Assembly: GCA_002281855.1 (NCBI GenBank)
Contig: NCHQ01000024.1
Location: forward strand, 62,001 to 126,000
Direction of reading: 5' to 3'
Length of the DNA stretch: 64,000 nucleotides
From: Rhodospirillales bacterium 24-66-33
GTDB taxonomy: Bacteria > Pseudomonadota > Alphaproteobacteria > Reyranellales > Reyranellaceae
Shown: in pieces, positions 17,238 through 25,431 of the stretch
How positions within the stretch are numbered: position 1 is the stretch's first letter
Layout of the letters: each line of letters opens with the position of its first letter
The notes under the pieces: model-generated
What the model saw: the letters and a program-made list of their open reading frames with translations, nothing else
What the model was told of the DNA's origin: nothing
Databases searched by the model: none
Program-made: the position numbers and the translations under genes

Positions 17238-18154
17238 TGCCGTCTCCCGGTTGTTAAAGGCACGATCTCGGCCGGCGGATTGACCGCCGACAATTTCATG
17301 GACATGAGGCCAGGTTTCACCAGCTTCGGCCGACGCGGATCGAAGCCATGCTCCGCGACCTCGCGATCGAACGCCTTCGAGCGGTTCACGAGGAACTCCA
17401 CGAGGTGGTTGCGGATGGCGTAGTACTGCGGATGGCGATGCAGGTCGTTCCGGTGCCGCTCGTTCTTCGGCATGGTGTTGACCACGATCTCGGCGATCCT
17501 CGCGCCCGGCCCGTTGGTCATCAGCACGATCCTGTCGGCGAGCAGGATCGCCTCGTCGACATCGTGGGTGATCATGAACACGGTCTGATTGGTGTCCGCG
17601 CAGATGCGCAGCACCTCGTCCTGCAGCATGCCGCGCGTCAGCGCGTCGAGGGCGCTGAACGGCTCGTCCATCAGCAGCATCTTGGGCTGGATCGAAAGCG
17701 CGCGCGCGATGCCGACCCGCTGCTTCATGCCGCCGGAGAGCTGCGCCGGCCGCTTGTTCTCCGCGCCGGCGAGGCCGACCAGTTCGATGAAGCGCATCGC
17801 GTGATCGCGCACCCGGGCGCGATCCCAGTTCGGCCAGCGCGAGGACACGGCGAAGGCGATGTTGCCCATCACGGTCATCCACGGCAGCAGCGCATGGCCC
17901 TGGAAGATCACGGCGCGGTCGAGACTCGGCCCGTCGATCTCGCGATTGTCGACGATGACGGCGCCGCCGCTGGGACGGTCGAGCCCCGCCAGCACGTTCA
18001 GGATCGTGGTCTTGCCGCAGCCGGAATGGCCGATCAGGCAGCAGAACTCGCCCTTGTCGACGCCGAACCAGATGTCCTCGAACACGGCGGGCTGGCCGGT
18101 CTCGCCGAAGCGGCGCGCCAGTCCTTCGACGCTGATGAGCGGACGGTTCTCCAT
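17234..18154 (-). CDS. Cyanate/nitrate-type ABC transporter, ATP-binding protein
   Basis: The 306-residue ATPase is of the NrtD/CynD/SsuB class. Walker A is GHSGCGKTT (about 39-47), the signature is QLSGGMKQRVGIARALS, Walker B is MLLMDEPFSALDALTR, and the H-loop is MITHDVDEA. The C-terminal 60 residues beyond the core (HRHPQYYAIRNHLVEFL) are like those of nitrate/cyanate transport ATPases. Coupling to cynS makes cyanate the likely substrate (CynD). Confidence 0.9.
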   Translation of the reverse strand: MENRPLISVEGLARRFGETGQPAVFEDIWFGVDKGEFCCLIGHSGCGKTTILNVLAGLDRPSGGAVIVDNREIDGPSLDRAVIFQGHALLPWMTVMGNIAFAVSSRWPNWDRARVRDHAMRFIELVGLAGAENKRPAQLSGGMKQRVGIARALSIQPKMLLMDEPFSALDALTRGMLQDEVLRICADTNQTVFMITHDVDEAILLADRIVLMTNGPGARIAEIVVNTMPKNERHRNDLHRHPQYYAIRNHLVEFLVNRSKAFDREVAEHGFDPRRPKLVKPGLMSMKLSAVNPPAEIVPLTTGRRQ

Positions 18155-18161
18155 GTCGTGC

Positions 18162-19010
18162 CTATTCCGGATAGGTGACGAGCTTGGCCAGATAGGCCAG
18201 GCCCTGGTCGAGCAGGAGACCGACCAGGCCGATCAGCAGGATCGCGGTCACGATGTTGGCGATCGAGAGGTTGTTCCACTCGTTCCACACGAAGTAGCCG
18301 ATGCCGGTGCCGCCCACGAGCATCTCGGCCGCCACGATCACCAGCCAGGCGATGCCGACGGAAATGCGCATGCCGGTCATGATGGTGGGCGCCGCGGCCG
18401 GCAGGATCACCTTGAAGGCGGTGCGGAACGGGCCGACCTCGAGCGTGCGCGCCACGTTGAGCCATTCCTTGCGCACGCTGCCGACGCCGAACGCGGTGTT
18501 GATCAGCATCGGCCAGATCGAGCAGATGAAGATCACGAAGATCGAGGAGATGGCGCTGTCCTTGATCGTGTAGAGGGCGAGCGGCATCCAGGCGAGCGGC
18601 GACACCGGCTTCAAGATCTGGATGAAGGGATCGAGCGCGCGATAGACCAGCGGCGACATGCCGATCAGGAAGCCGAGCGGAATGGCCACGAGGGCGGCGA
18701 GGCCGAAGCCCAGCAGCACGCGGCCCAGCGAATAGGCGAGCTGGATGCCAATGCCCTTGTCGTTGCTGCCCCGGATATAGAACGGATCGGCGAGGTGCTT
18801 CCAGATCGTGGCACCGATGTCGGCCGGCGTCGGCATCGCCGATTTCTGTCCGGTCGCCGCCGCAGCGCCCACCAGCTTGGCATATTCCGGATCCATCGCA
18901 GGGCCGCTGGCCGCGGTCGGCATGGTAGCGACCTGCCAGATGCCGACGATGGCCACGAAGATCAGCACCGACAGCAGGCCCGCCCGCAAGCGGAGGGAGT
19001 TCTTCAGCAT
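18162..19010 (-). CDS. Cyanate/nitrate-type ABC transporter permease
   Basis: The 282-residue protein has a membrane anchor near residues 8-28 and a BPD-type permease core with five or six helices. The cytoplasmic coupling loop is EWLNVARTLEVGPFRTAFKV, and FKVILPAAAPTIMTGMRISV is the typical NrtB/SsuC motif. It should work as a homodimer with the downstream ATPase. A palindromic repeat (19040-19148) separates it from the binding-protein gene, which could lower its expression relative to that gene. Confidence 0.9.
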   Translation of the reverse strand: MLKNSLRLRAGLLSVLIFVAIVGIWQVATMPTAASGPAMDPEYAKLVGAAAATGQKSAMPTPADIGATIWKHLADPFYIRGSNDKGIGIQLAYSLGRVLLGFGLAALVAIPLGFLIGMSPLVYRALDPFIQILKPVSPLAWMPLALYTIKDSAISSIFVIFICSIWPMLINTAFGVGSVRKEWLNVARTLEVGPFRTAFKVILPAAAPTIMTGMRISVGIAWLVIVAAEMLVGGTGIGYFVWNEWNNLSIANIVTAILLIGLVGLLLDQGLAYLAKLVTYPE

Positions 19011-19039
19011 GCGTGGCCCTCATGCATCAAAAGCAAAGC

Positions 19040-19148
19040 CCTCATCCTGAGGAGCGAGCGCAGCGAGCGTCTCGAAGGATGAGCCAAGGACACCGCGCCT
19101 GCAGCCGATCCTTCGAGACGGCTGCTGCGCAGCCTCCTCAGGATGAGG
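19040..19148. repeat. Nested palindromic repeat, copy B
   Basis: The copy keeps the outer arms CCTCATCCTGAGGAG and CTCCTCAGGATGAGG and the inner arms GTCTCGAAGGAT and ATCCTTCGAGAC. It lies inside the cyanate operon, 35 nt after the stop of the binding-protein gene and before the permease gene. Structured repeats at binding-protein/permease junctions are known to protect the upstream mRNA in other bacteria; the same effect here is inference. Confidence 0.85.
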
Positions 19149-19183
19149 TCGGCTTCTGATCCTGCCGGCAATGTCACGGCCGC

Positions 19184-20551
19184 TCAGGTCCGCTTGATGG
19201 CGAAGCTGTTGACGTACTCGGCGGGCTTGGCCGGATCGAAGGGCTTGCCCATCACCACGATCGTCTTGTTCGACGGATCGGGCGGCGTGAGGCCCATCTC
19301 CTTCATCATGTTCGCCGTGTCGGTGGCGAGGAACACCTCCTGCGCGACCTTGGCATAGTCGATGTCGGCCTTGAGCTGTCCCCAGCGCTTCATCTGGGTC
19401 AGTATCCAGATGGCGAACTGGTTCCACGGGAAGGGATCGAAGCCGATGCGGTTGGGATCCTTCTTCACGCCGCCCAGCCCGTCGGCATAGGTGCCGGTCA
19501 GGATCTGCTCCAGCACCGTCTCGGGCTGGTTCAGGTAGTTCTGGGGCGCGATCGCCTTGGCGATCTCCTTGCGGTTCTCCTGCTTCTGCGCATAGGCGGT
19601 GGCGTCGATGATCGCCTTCAGCAGCGCGCGATAGGAATTCGGATTCTGGGCGGCGAATTCCTTGCTGACGGCGAAAGCGCAGCACGGATGGCCGTCCCAC
19701 AGCTCCTTCGTCAGGAGATGGATGAAGCCCACGCCATCGTACACGGCGCGCTGGTTGAACGGATCGGGGCCGAGATAGCCGTCGAGATTGTCGGCGCGCA
19801 GGTTGGCCACCATCTCGGGCGGCGGGACCGAGCGGATGGAAATGTCCTTGTCGGGGTCGAGGCCCGCCTCCGCCACGTAGTAGCGCAGCAGGTAGTTGTG
19901 CATCGAATAGTCGAACGGGACGGCGAAGCGGAAGCCCTTCCAGTCCTTCGGATTGCGCTTGTCCTTGTGCTTGTTCGCAAGCGTGATCGCCTGGCCATTG
20001 ATGTTCTCGATCGCCGGCATCGTCCACGGCACCGGGTTCGAGCCGACACCCAGCGAGATCGCGAGCGGCATCGGCGAGAGCATGTGCGAGGCGTCGTATT
20101 CCTTGGCCAGCGACTTGTCGCGGATCACCGCCCAGCCGGCCGTCTTCACGACTTCGACGTTGAGACCCTGCTTGGAATAGAAGCCCATCGGATGGGCCAT
20201 GATGATCGGGGTGGCGCAGGTGATCGGAATGAAGCCGACCTTGAGGTCCTTCTTTTCCGGCACGCCGCCCTGGGCGAAGGCTTCGCGCGCGGCGCCGAGC
20301 GGCAGGACCGAGGAAATGGCGGCCATGGCCGTGGCTGCGCCGACCGTTTTCAGGAACTGGCGGCGCTGGGCGTCGACCGGGAAGACCGCCCGCAGGACGG
20401 CGGCGTCGACGACGCGATTCCAGCGGTCCTCCTCCCCGGCCGGTACCGCCTCCGCCGTCAGGCGGGCGTGGTCGGCCTGGCTGTGGTTGCCGCCGCAGCT
20501 GCAGCCGCCGCGGCCGAGCAGGGCCTTCGGGTCGAACGGGTCCTTGAACAT
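19184..20551 (-). CDS. CmpA/NrtA-family ABC transporter substrate-binding protein
   Basis: The 455-residue protein is the binding subunit of the cyanate/nitrate-type importer. A twin-arginine signal (RRQFLKTVGAATAMAA, RR at 63-64) sits unusually far inside the chain. Before it are some 60 residues with a Cys pair and histidines (GCSCGGNHSQADH, C17, C19, H23, H28). The mature part begins KKDLKVGFIPITCATPIIMA, a NrtA-type motif, and includes HPCCAFAVSKEFA. In the context of cynS, cyanate is the likely ligand, though nitrate or bicarbonate binding cannot be excluded. It is the first gene of the operon, behind a sigma54-type promoter. Confidence 0.9.
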   Translation of the reverse strand: MFKDPFDPKALLGRGGCSCGGNHSQADHARLTAEAVPAGEEDRWNRVVDAAVLRAVFPVDAQRRQFLKTVGAATAMAAISSVLPLGAAREAFAQGGVPEKKDLKVGFIPITCATPIIMAHPMGFYSKQGLNVEVVKTAGWAVIRDKSLAKEYDASHMLSPMPLAISLGVGSNPVPWTMPAIENINGQAITLANKHKDKRNPKDWKGFRFAVPFDYSMHNYLLRYYVAEAGLDPDKDISIRSVPPPEMVANLRADNLDGYLGPDPFNQRAVYDGVGFIHLLTKELWDGHPCCAFAVSKEFAAQNPNSYRALLKAIIDATAYAQKQENRKEIAKAIAPQNYLNQPETVLEQILTGTYADGLGGVKKDPNRIGFDPFPWNQFAIWILTQMKRWGQLKADIDYAKVAQEVFLATDTANMMKEMGLTPPDPSNKTIVVMGKPFDPAKPAEYVNSFAIKRT

Positions 20552-20933
20552 CGATGCCTCCTCCAGATCCTGGTGCCGGCATCGCTGCGCGGCCCGCTTG
20601 GAGGCTGAAAAGGCAATGCCTGTGCCAATCGCTCAGATCGTGCAGAAATCGGGGGAGAAGCGCCGGTCGAAACGTTCAATTGCCCAAATAAGCAGCAAAT
20701 TCTCCCGACTCGTTCTGCGGAATCGCCGGATTCGAATCTTAACGTTGGGGATTAAATTCATGGAATCCCTGACTCTTTCCCCGTTTTACACGGCCCTTTC
20801 TTATTGCGGAGGGGGGCGTCCTTTGGCAGGCTAAGGTTAGTGGGTTGTTGGGTGCCCACCACGATATGTCGGCCACCCGCCTCAAGAATGGCTTAGCGTA
20901 AGCCGCACGGCGGAATGGTTGGGGAGTAGCTCT
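20552..20933. other. Divergent intergenic region between cyanate operon and ybjN
   Basis: This 382-bp region is AT-richer than its surroundings and contains no plausible gene. It holds the sigma54-type promoter of the cyanate operon near its left end. A GGGATT...AATCCC inverted repeat near 20746-20770 and a small GGCTTAGCGTAAGCC hairpin near 20890-20904 are also visible. I could not find a full NtrC enhancer site. Confidence 0.4.
20612..20627 (-). promoter_or_regulatory. Sigma54-type promoter of the cyanate operon
   Basis: The minus-strand sequence TGGCACAGGCATTGCC matches the sigma54 -24/-12 consensus TGGCAC-N5-TTGC, with the invariant GG and GC at the correct 10-bp separation. It lies about 60 bp upstream of the binding-protein ATG. 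This would place cyanate use under nitrogen control by NtrC or a similar activator, a reasonable regulation for a nitrogen source. Confidence 0.68.
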
Positions 20934-21443
20934 ATGGCGTTATCTCGACATGAGCGGACAAGATTGAAGTCTGACCTGAATCCGCTCGAGATGATCGAGA
21001 AGGTCGTGTCCGCCAACGACTGGCCGTTCGACCGCACCTCGGACCGGGAGATCGCGGTCGAGGTCGCGGGCCGCTGGTGCGACTACCGCATGTTCTTCAG
21101 CTGGCGCGACGACGTCGAGGCGCTGCACTTCACCTGCGCCTACGACGTCCGCATTCCCGCCGAACGGCATTCGGACATTCACGGCCTGCTGGCCCTGATC
21201 AATGAAAAGATGTGGCTGGGTCACTTCGATCTGTGGACCGAAGAAGGCCTGCCGATGTTCCGCCACGCCATCCCGCTGCGCGGGACCAAGGGCTTGATGG
21301 CCGAACAGCTGAACGACCTCGTCGAGGTGGCGATCACCGAAAGCGAGCGTTTCTATCCCGCTTTTCAGTACGTCATCTGGGCCGGCAAGAGCCCCGCCGA
21401 CGCGTTGACCGCCTCCATCCTGGAGACGGTCGGCGAAGCCTGA
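20934..21443 (+). CDS. YbjN domain-containing protein
   Basis: The 169-residue soluble protein belongs to the YbjN family (T3SS-chaperone-like fold), whose molecular role is not settled. Recognisable features are the N-terminal NPLEMIEKVVSANDWPFDR, the FFSWRDDVEALHFTCAYDVR strand region and the C-terminal FYPAFQYVIWAGKSP. The ATG at 20934 follows GGGGAG. In related genomes this gene is commonly close to proC, ubiK and lgt; here lgt follows, but proC is 11 kb away. Confidence 0.85.
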   Translation: MALSRHERTRLKSDLNPLEMIEKVVSANDWPFDRTSDREIAVEVAGRWCDYRMFFSWRDDVEALHFTCAYDVRIPAERHSDIHGLLALINEKMWLGHFDLWTEEGLPMFRHAIPLRGTKGLMAEQLNDLVEVAITESERFYPAFQYVIWAGKSPADALTASILETVGEA

Positions 21444-21582
21444 ACCGACAAGGACCTTCCGACGCCCCCTCTCGCTAAAAACCAATAAACCTGTTCGGAA
21501 TGTCCCCAGCGGCGCCGATCCCCCCGGATCGGCGCCGCGACGATTTTAGGAACGCGATTCCCCGGCTATAAGGGTCGCCTTC

Positions 21583-22419
21583 ATGAGCACCCTTTCCGCG
21601 ATTCTCCTGGCCGCGCTTCCCCTGGCGATCCCGTATCCCGAGATCGATCCCGTCCTGGTCCAGCTCGGACCCTTCGCCATCCGCTGGTATGCGCTCGCCT
21701 ATATCGCGGGCCTGGTGATCGGCTGGCAGGTCATGCGCCGCGTCTGCGAGCGGCCGCCCCAGGTCCTGTCGCCGCTCAAGATCGACGACTTCCTGCTGTG
21801 GGCGGCGCTCGGCGTCATTCTGGGCGGACGGCTGGGCTACGTGCTGTTCTACAAGCCGGGCTTCTACCTGGAACATCCGCTGGCCGCGCTCACCCTGTGG
21901 GAAGGCGGCATGTCGTTCCACGGCGGGCTGCTGGGCGTCATCGTCGCCATCCTGCTCTTCGCGATGCGCAACAAGACCGACCCCTTCATGCTGTCGGACC
22001 TGGTGGCGATCGTGGCGCCGCTCGGCCTGTTCTTCGGCCGCCTCGCCAACTTCATCAACGGCGAGCTGTGGGGGCGCGTCAGCGACGTGCCCTGGGCGAT
22101 GGTCTTCCCGCGCGGCGGGCCCCTGCCGCGCCATCCCAGCCAGCTCTACCAGGCCTTCTTCGAGGGCGTGCTGCTGACCCTCATCGTCGTCGCGGTGTGG
22201 AAGCTCACCGAGGGGCGGCGGCGTCCCGGGCTGCTGACCGGCGTCTTCTGCGCCGGCTATGGCCTGGCCCGCATCGTGGGCGAGATCTTCCGCGAGCCCG
22301 ACGCCCATCTCGGCTACCTGTGGGGGCCGCTCACCATGGGCATGCTGCTCTCGCTGCCGGTGCTGCTGTTCGGCGTCTGGCTCATGCTGCGCGCCTACCG
22401 GAAGCCCGCTCTATCGTGA
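21583..22419 (+). CDS. lgt: Prolipoprotein diacylglyceryl transferase
   Basis: Lgt attaches diacylglycerol from phosphatidylglycerol to the lipobox cysteine of prolipoproteins, at the inner membrane. The 278-residue chain has seven predicted membrane helices. It carries the essential HGG segment in EGGMSFHGGLLGVI and the signature GRLANFINGELWGR. The next gene starts 10 nt downstream, giving the common order lgt, methyltransferase, pgeF. Confidence 0.97.
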   Translation: MSTLSAILLAALPLAIPYPEIDPVLVQLGPFAIRWYALAYIAGLVIGWQVMRRVCERPPQVLSPLKIDDFLLWAALGVILGGRLGYVLFYKPGFYLEHPLAALTLWEGGMSFHGGLLGVIVAILLFAMRNKTDPFMLSDLVAIVAPLGLFFGRLANFINGELWGRVSDVPWAMVFPRGGPLPRHPSQLYQAFFEGVLLTLIVVAVWKLTEGRRRPGLLTGVFCAGYGLARIVGEIFREPDAHLGYLWGPLTMGMLLSLPVLLFGVWLMLRAYRKPALS

Positions 22420-22429
22420 CGGAGCGGGC

Positions 22430-23509
22430 GTGACAGAACTCGGCGGGCTGATCGCGCGCCGCATCGCACTCATCGGCCCGATCTCGCTCGCCGACTTCAT
22501 GGCCGAGGCGCTCGGCCATCCGCGGCTCGGCTACTATCGCCGCGCCCTTCCCGTCGGCGCCGCCGGCGACTTCACGACTGCGCCCGAGATTTCGCAGATG
22601 TTCGGCGAGCTTCTAGGCGCCTGGCTGGCCGAGCGCTGGCTGGCGATGGGCCGGCCATCGCCCGTGCGGCTGGTCGAGCTCGGTCCCGGCCGCGGCACCC
22701 TGATGGCCGATGCGCTGCGCGCCACACGCGGCGTGCCGGGCTTCCAGGCCGCGATCGACCTGCATCTCGTCGACATCAACGCGCCCTTGCGCGAGGCCCA
22801 GCGCACTGTGCTGCAGGCCTACGCGCCGGCCTGGCATGAGCGCTTCGACGAGGTGCCGCCAGGACCGCTTCTGCTGGTCGCCAACGAGTTCTTCGATGCG
22901 CTGCCGGTGCGCCAGTTTCATCGCACGGCCAAGGGCTGGCGCGAGCGCATGGTCGGCCTCGACGAGGCGGGCGGATTGCGGCTGGCGCTGGCGCCCGGCG
23001 CGACGCCCTTCGCGGCCCTGCTGCCGGATGCCCCCGAAGGCGCGGAGGCCGAACTCAGCGAAGCCGGGCGGGCGCTGGCCGGCGCCATCGGGGCACGCAT
23101 CGCCGGCGACGGCGGGTGGGCACTCATCATCGACTACGGGCTGGAGAGTGCGGGCCGCGCGGGCTCGCTGCAGGCGGTGCGCGGACATCAGGGAGCGGAC
23201 ATCCTCGATCGTCCCGGCGAGACCGATCTCAGCGCCCATGTCGACTTCGCGGCGCTCGCCGCCGCGGCTGGCGTCCCGGCCTTCGGACCGGTCGACCAGG
23301 GCGAGTTCCTGCGACGCCTCGGTCTTCCCGAGCGTGCGCAGGCCCTGAAGCGCAATGCAAAGGCGGCGCAGGCCGATGCCATCGATGCGGCATCGGCCCG
23401 CTTGATCGCGCCCGACCAAATGGGCACCCTCTTTCGCGTGCTGGCTCTCGGTGACGGCAGGAATGCCCCGCCCGCCGGCTTTACGGATTTCCCCGCGGAC
23501 GATTCATGA
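22430..23509 (+). CDS. SAM-dependent methyltransferase, MidA/NDUFAF7 family
   Basis: The 359-residue protein belongs to the family of mitochondrial NDUFAF7/MidA, which methylates an arginine of a complex I subunit. The N-terminal part has LGYYRR and GDFTTAPEISQMFGELLGAW. The SAM-binding motif is VRLVELGPGRGTLMADALR, followed by HLVDINAPLR and LLLVANEFFDALPVRQF, all hallmarks of the family. The GTG at 22430 follows GGAGCGGG and starts just after the lgt stop; the frame open upstream lies within lgt. The bacterial substrate is not established. Confidence 0.9.
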   Translation: MTELGGLIARRIALIGPISLADFMAEALGHPRLGYYRRALPVGAAGDFTTAPEISQMFGELLGAWLAERWLAMGRPSPVRLVELGPGRGTLMADALRATRGVPGFQAAIDLHLVDINAPLREAQRTVLQAYAPAWHERFDEVPPGPLLLVANEFFDALPVRQFHRTAKGWRERMVGLDEAGGLRLALAPGATPFAALLPDAPEGAEAELSEAGRALAGAIGARIAGDGGWALIIDYGLESAGRAGSLQAVRGHQGADILDRPGETDLSAHVDFAALAAAAGVPAFGPVDQGEFLRRLGLPERAQALKRNAKAAQADAIDAASARLIAPDQMGTLFRVLALGDGRNAPPAGFTDFPADDS

Positions 23510-24273
23510 TCCAGGCTCAGACACTCGCCGCCCTCGACGGGGTGCAGCACCGATTCTTCACCCGCCGCGGCGGCGTGAGCACGGGCCTCTTTTCGTCGCT
23601 CAACTGCGGCTATGGCTCGGCCGATGCGCCGGAGAACGTGCGCGAGAACCGTCGCCGCGCGGCCGGGCAATTCGGTCTCGACGAACCCGACCTGCAGACG
23701 GTGCACCAGATCCATTCAGCCGACGTGCTCACCGTCACGAACGAGCGCTGGCGTTCGCCGGGCGCGCCCAAGGCTGATGGTCTGGTGACCGACCGGCCGG
23801 GCGTCGCGCTGGGCGTGATGGCGGCCGATTGCGCGCCGGTGCTGCTGGCCGACGGCGACGCCTCGGTGATCGGCGCCGCACATGCCGGCTGGAAAGGCGC
23901 CCTGGGCGGTGTCGTCGACGCCACCATCGCGGCGATGGAGACGCTCGGCGCCCGGCGCGAGCGCATCCAGGTCGTGGTCGGCCCCTGCATCGGGCCCGCC
24001 TCGTACGAAGTCGGGCCCGAATTCCCCGCACCCTTCCTGGCGCAGGACGAGGCGAACGCCGCGTTCTTCCGGACCGCGACGCGCGCCGGCCATTTCATGT
24101 TCGACCTGCCCGGCTATCTCGTGCACCGCATTGCGCGCAACGGCGTCGCTGTCTCCGCCACCGGCCACGACACGCTCAGCGGCACCGAGGATTTCTTCAG
24201 CTACCGCCGCAACACGCTGCAGGGCGTGCGCGACTACGGGCGTGGCCTGTCCGCGATCGCCCTCGCGGCCTGA
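23506..24273 (+). CDS. pgeF: Peptidoglycan editing factor PgeF (YfiH/laccase-domain)
   Basis: The 255-residue protein is of the YfiH/DUF152 family. PgeF in E. coli is implicated in removing misincorporated L-Ser from peptidoglycan precursors, and some relatives show polyphenol oxidase or purine nucleoside activity. Metal-ligand residues of the family are seen in VHQIHSADV, MAADCAPVLLAD and AAHAGWKGALGG. The end, YRRNTLQGVRDYGR, is also conserved. It overlaps the methyltransferase stop by 4 nt. Confidence 0.94.
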   Translation: MIQAQTLAALDGVQHRFFTRRGGVSTGLFSSLNCGYGSADAPENVRENRRRAAGQFGLDEPDLQTVHQIHSADVLTVTNERWRSPGAPKADGLVTDRPGVALGVMAADCAPVLLADGDASVIGAAHAGWKGALGGVVDATIAAMETLGARRERIQVVVGPCIGPASYEVGPEFPAPFLAQDEANAAFFRTATRAGHFMFDLPGYLVHRIARNGVAVSATGHDTLSGTEDFFSYRRNTLQGVRDYGRGLSAIALAA

Positions 24274-24274
24274 C

Positions 24275-24343
24275 GTGCCCTACTTCATCATCCTGATGGT
24301 CTGCTGCCTGCTCGGGGTCGTCGCGACATGCGCCATGTTGTGA
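24275..24343 (+). CDS. Possible 22-residue hydrophobic peptide
   Basis: A GTG one nucleotide after the pgeF stop opens a 22-codon frame for a nearly uniformly hydrophobic peptide with three cysteines (it begins VPYFIILMVCCLLGVV). Its stop lies 13 nt inside the next gene, whose ATG is at 24328. The position suggests either a membrane micro-protein or a coupling leader that keeps ribosomes moving from pgeF into the lipoprotein gene. There is no separate ribosome-binding site and no family evidence, so the call is tentative. Confidence 0.3.
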   Translation: MPYFIILMVCCLLGVVATCAML

Positions 24344-25302
24344 TGCTGCTCTGCCTGCTCGCCCTCGCGGCGTGCGGCGGCTCCCCCAAGCCCTTCGCTC
24401 ACGATCCTTCGCAGATTTCCTACGGACGCCAGATCCGCGACAAGGTCGAAGTCGCGATCAGCCCGCCGCGCAACATGCCGCCGGAAATGGGCGAGCGCGT
24501 CGCTGCGGCCCTCGCCATCGAACTGCAGTCCTATGGGATCGTGGCCACGGTGGCGCCGGCCGAGGCGCCGATCCAGATCGACGGCGTGATGAGCACGCGC
24601 GACGCCGACATGTCGATCGAGGTCCAGACGGACTGGCGTATCCGCGGTCGGCCACGCACGGACGAGCCGGCGACGGTCAAGACCCGCGCCCCGCCCGAGG
24701 ATTACGCCCAGCAGGCCGAGCGCCTGATTTCGCGCATCGCGCAACAAGCCGCTCCCAAGATCGCGACCCTGATCGGCAAGCCGCCGAACTTCATCCCGCG
24801 CGCGCCGGGCCAGGTCGCCGCAGGCATCACGATTCCCTACGAGTTCCCGCCCGATCCCGCGGCGGCCCCGCCCGACGGCACGGCGCCGACCTCGACGACC
24901 GGCCCGACGCCGGCCGCGGCCAAGCCGGCGGAGCCGCAGGTCAAGGCGTTCGTCGCGGCGGTGACCGGCGCGCCGTCGGACGGCAATCGCCAGCTGACGT
25001 CGGGGATGCGGCGTGCGCTGGGGTCGAGCAAGCTCGTGATCGTCGACCAGGCAGAAGGCGACGCCTTTAGCGTCGTCGGCACGGTGACCATGACGCCGAT
25101 CGACGACCGCATGGCCCGCCTGGTGGTCAAATGGATCGTCAAGGACCCGGCCGGCAGGAATATCGGCGACATCGATCAGTCCAATCCCGTGCCGTTGGCG
25201 GCCGCGAAGGGCTCCTGGGCCGGATTCGGCGACATCGTCGCTTCCGCCGCCGCCGAAGGCGTGCTCGAACTTCTCGAGAAGGCGATCAATAAGCCGCGCT
25301 GA
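24328..25302 (+). CDS. Putative lipoprotein, unknown function
   Basis: I do not recognise this 324-residue protein. It begins with a short lipoprotein signal, MRHVVMLLCLLALAAC, with the lipobox LAAC and the modified Cys at 16. The signal is followed by Gly-Gly-Ser, with no Asp at position +2, so sorting to the outer membrane is plausible. Two alpha/beta-looking regions (about 35-140 and 205-320) are joined by a Pro/Ala/Thr-rich linker at about 165-200. No catalytic motif is obvious. It is last in the lgt, methyltransferase, pgeF run, so its lipid anchor could be added by the product of the first gene in that run. Confidence 0.8.
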   Translation: MRHVVMLLCLLALAACGGSPKPFAHDPSQISYGRQIRDKVEVAISPPRNMPPEMGERVAAALAIELQSYGIVATVAPAEAPIQIDGVMSTRDADMSIEVQTDWRIRGRPRTDEPATVKTRAPPEDYAQQAERLISRIAQQAAPKIATLIGKPPNFIPRAPGQVAAGITIPYEFPPDPAAAPPDGTAPTSTTGPTPAAAKPAEPQVKAFVAAVTGAPSDGNRQLTSGMRRALGSSKLVIVDQAEGDAFSVVGTVTMTPIDDRMARLVVKWIVKDPAGRNIGDIDQSNPVPLAAAKGSWAGFGDIVASAAAEGVLELLEKAINKPR

Positions 25303-25431
25303 CCCTGCGCGGCCTGTGAATCGGCTTGTCAGAGGGGGGCTTTCGGCTGCTACTGTTGCGGGGGGCGGCGCGATTCTTGCAAGCTTTACGCAGGGCAAGG
25401 ACTGACCGCGAGACAGGGAGTCAATAAAATC

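Noticed and set aside
20640..20870. NtrC enhancer sites upstream of the cyanate operon
   Set aside because: Only partial GCAC/GTGC halves occur, none with proper spacing. The sigma54 call rests on the -24/-12 motif alone.
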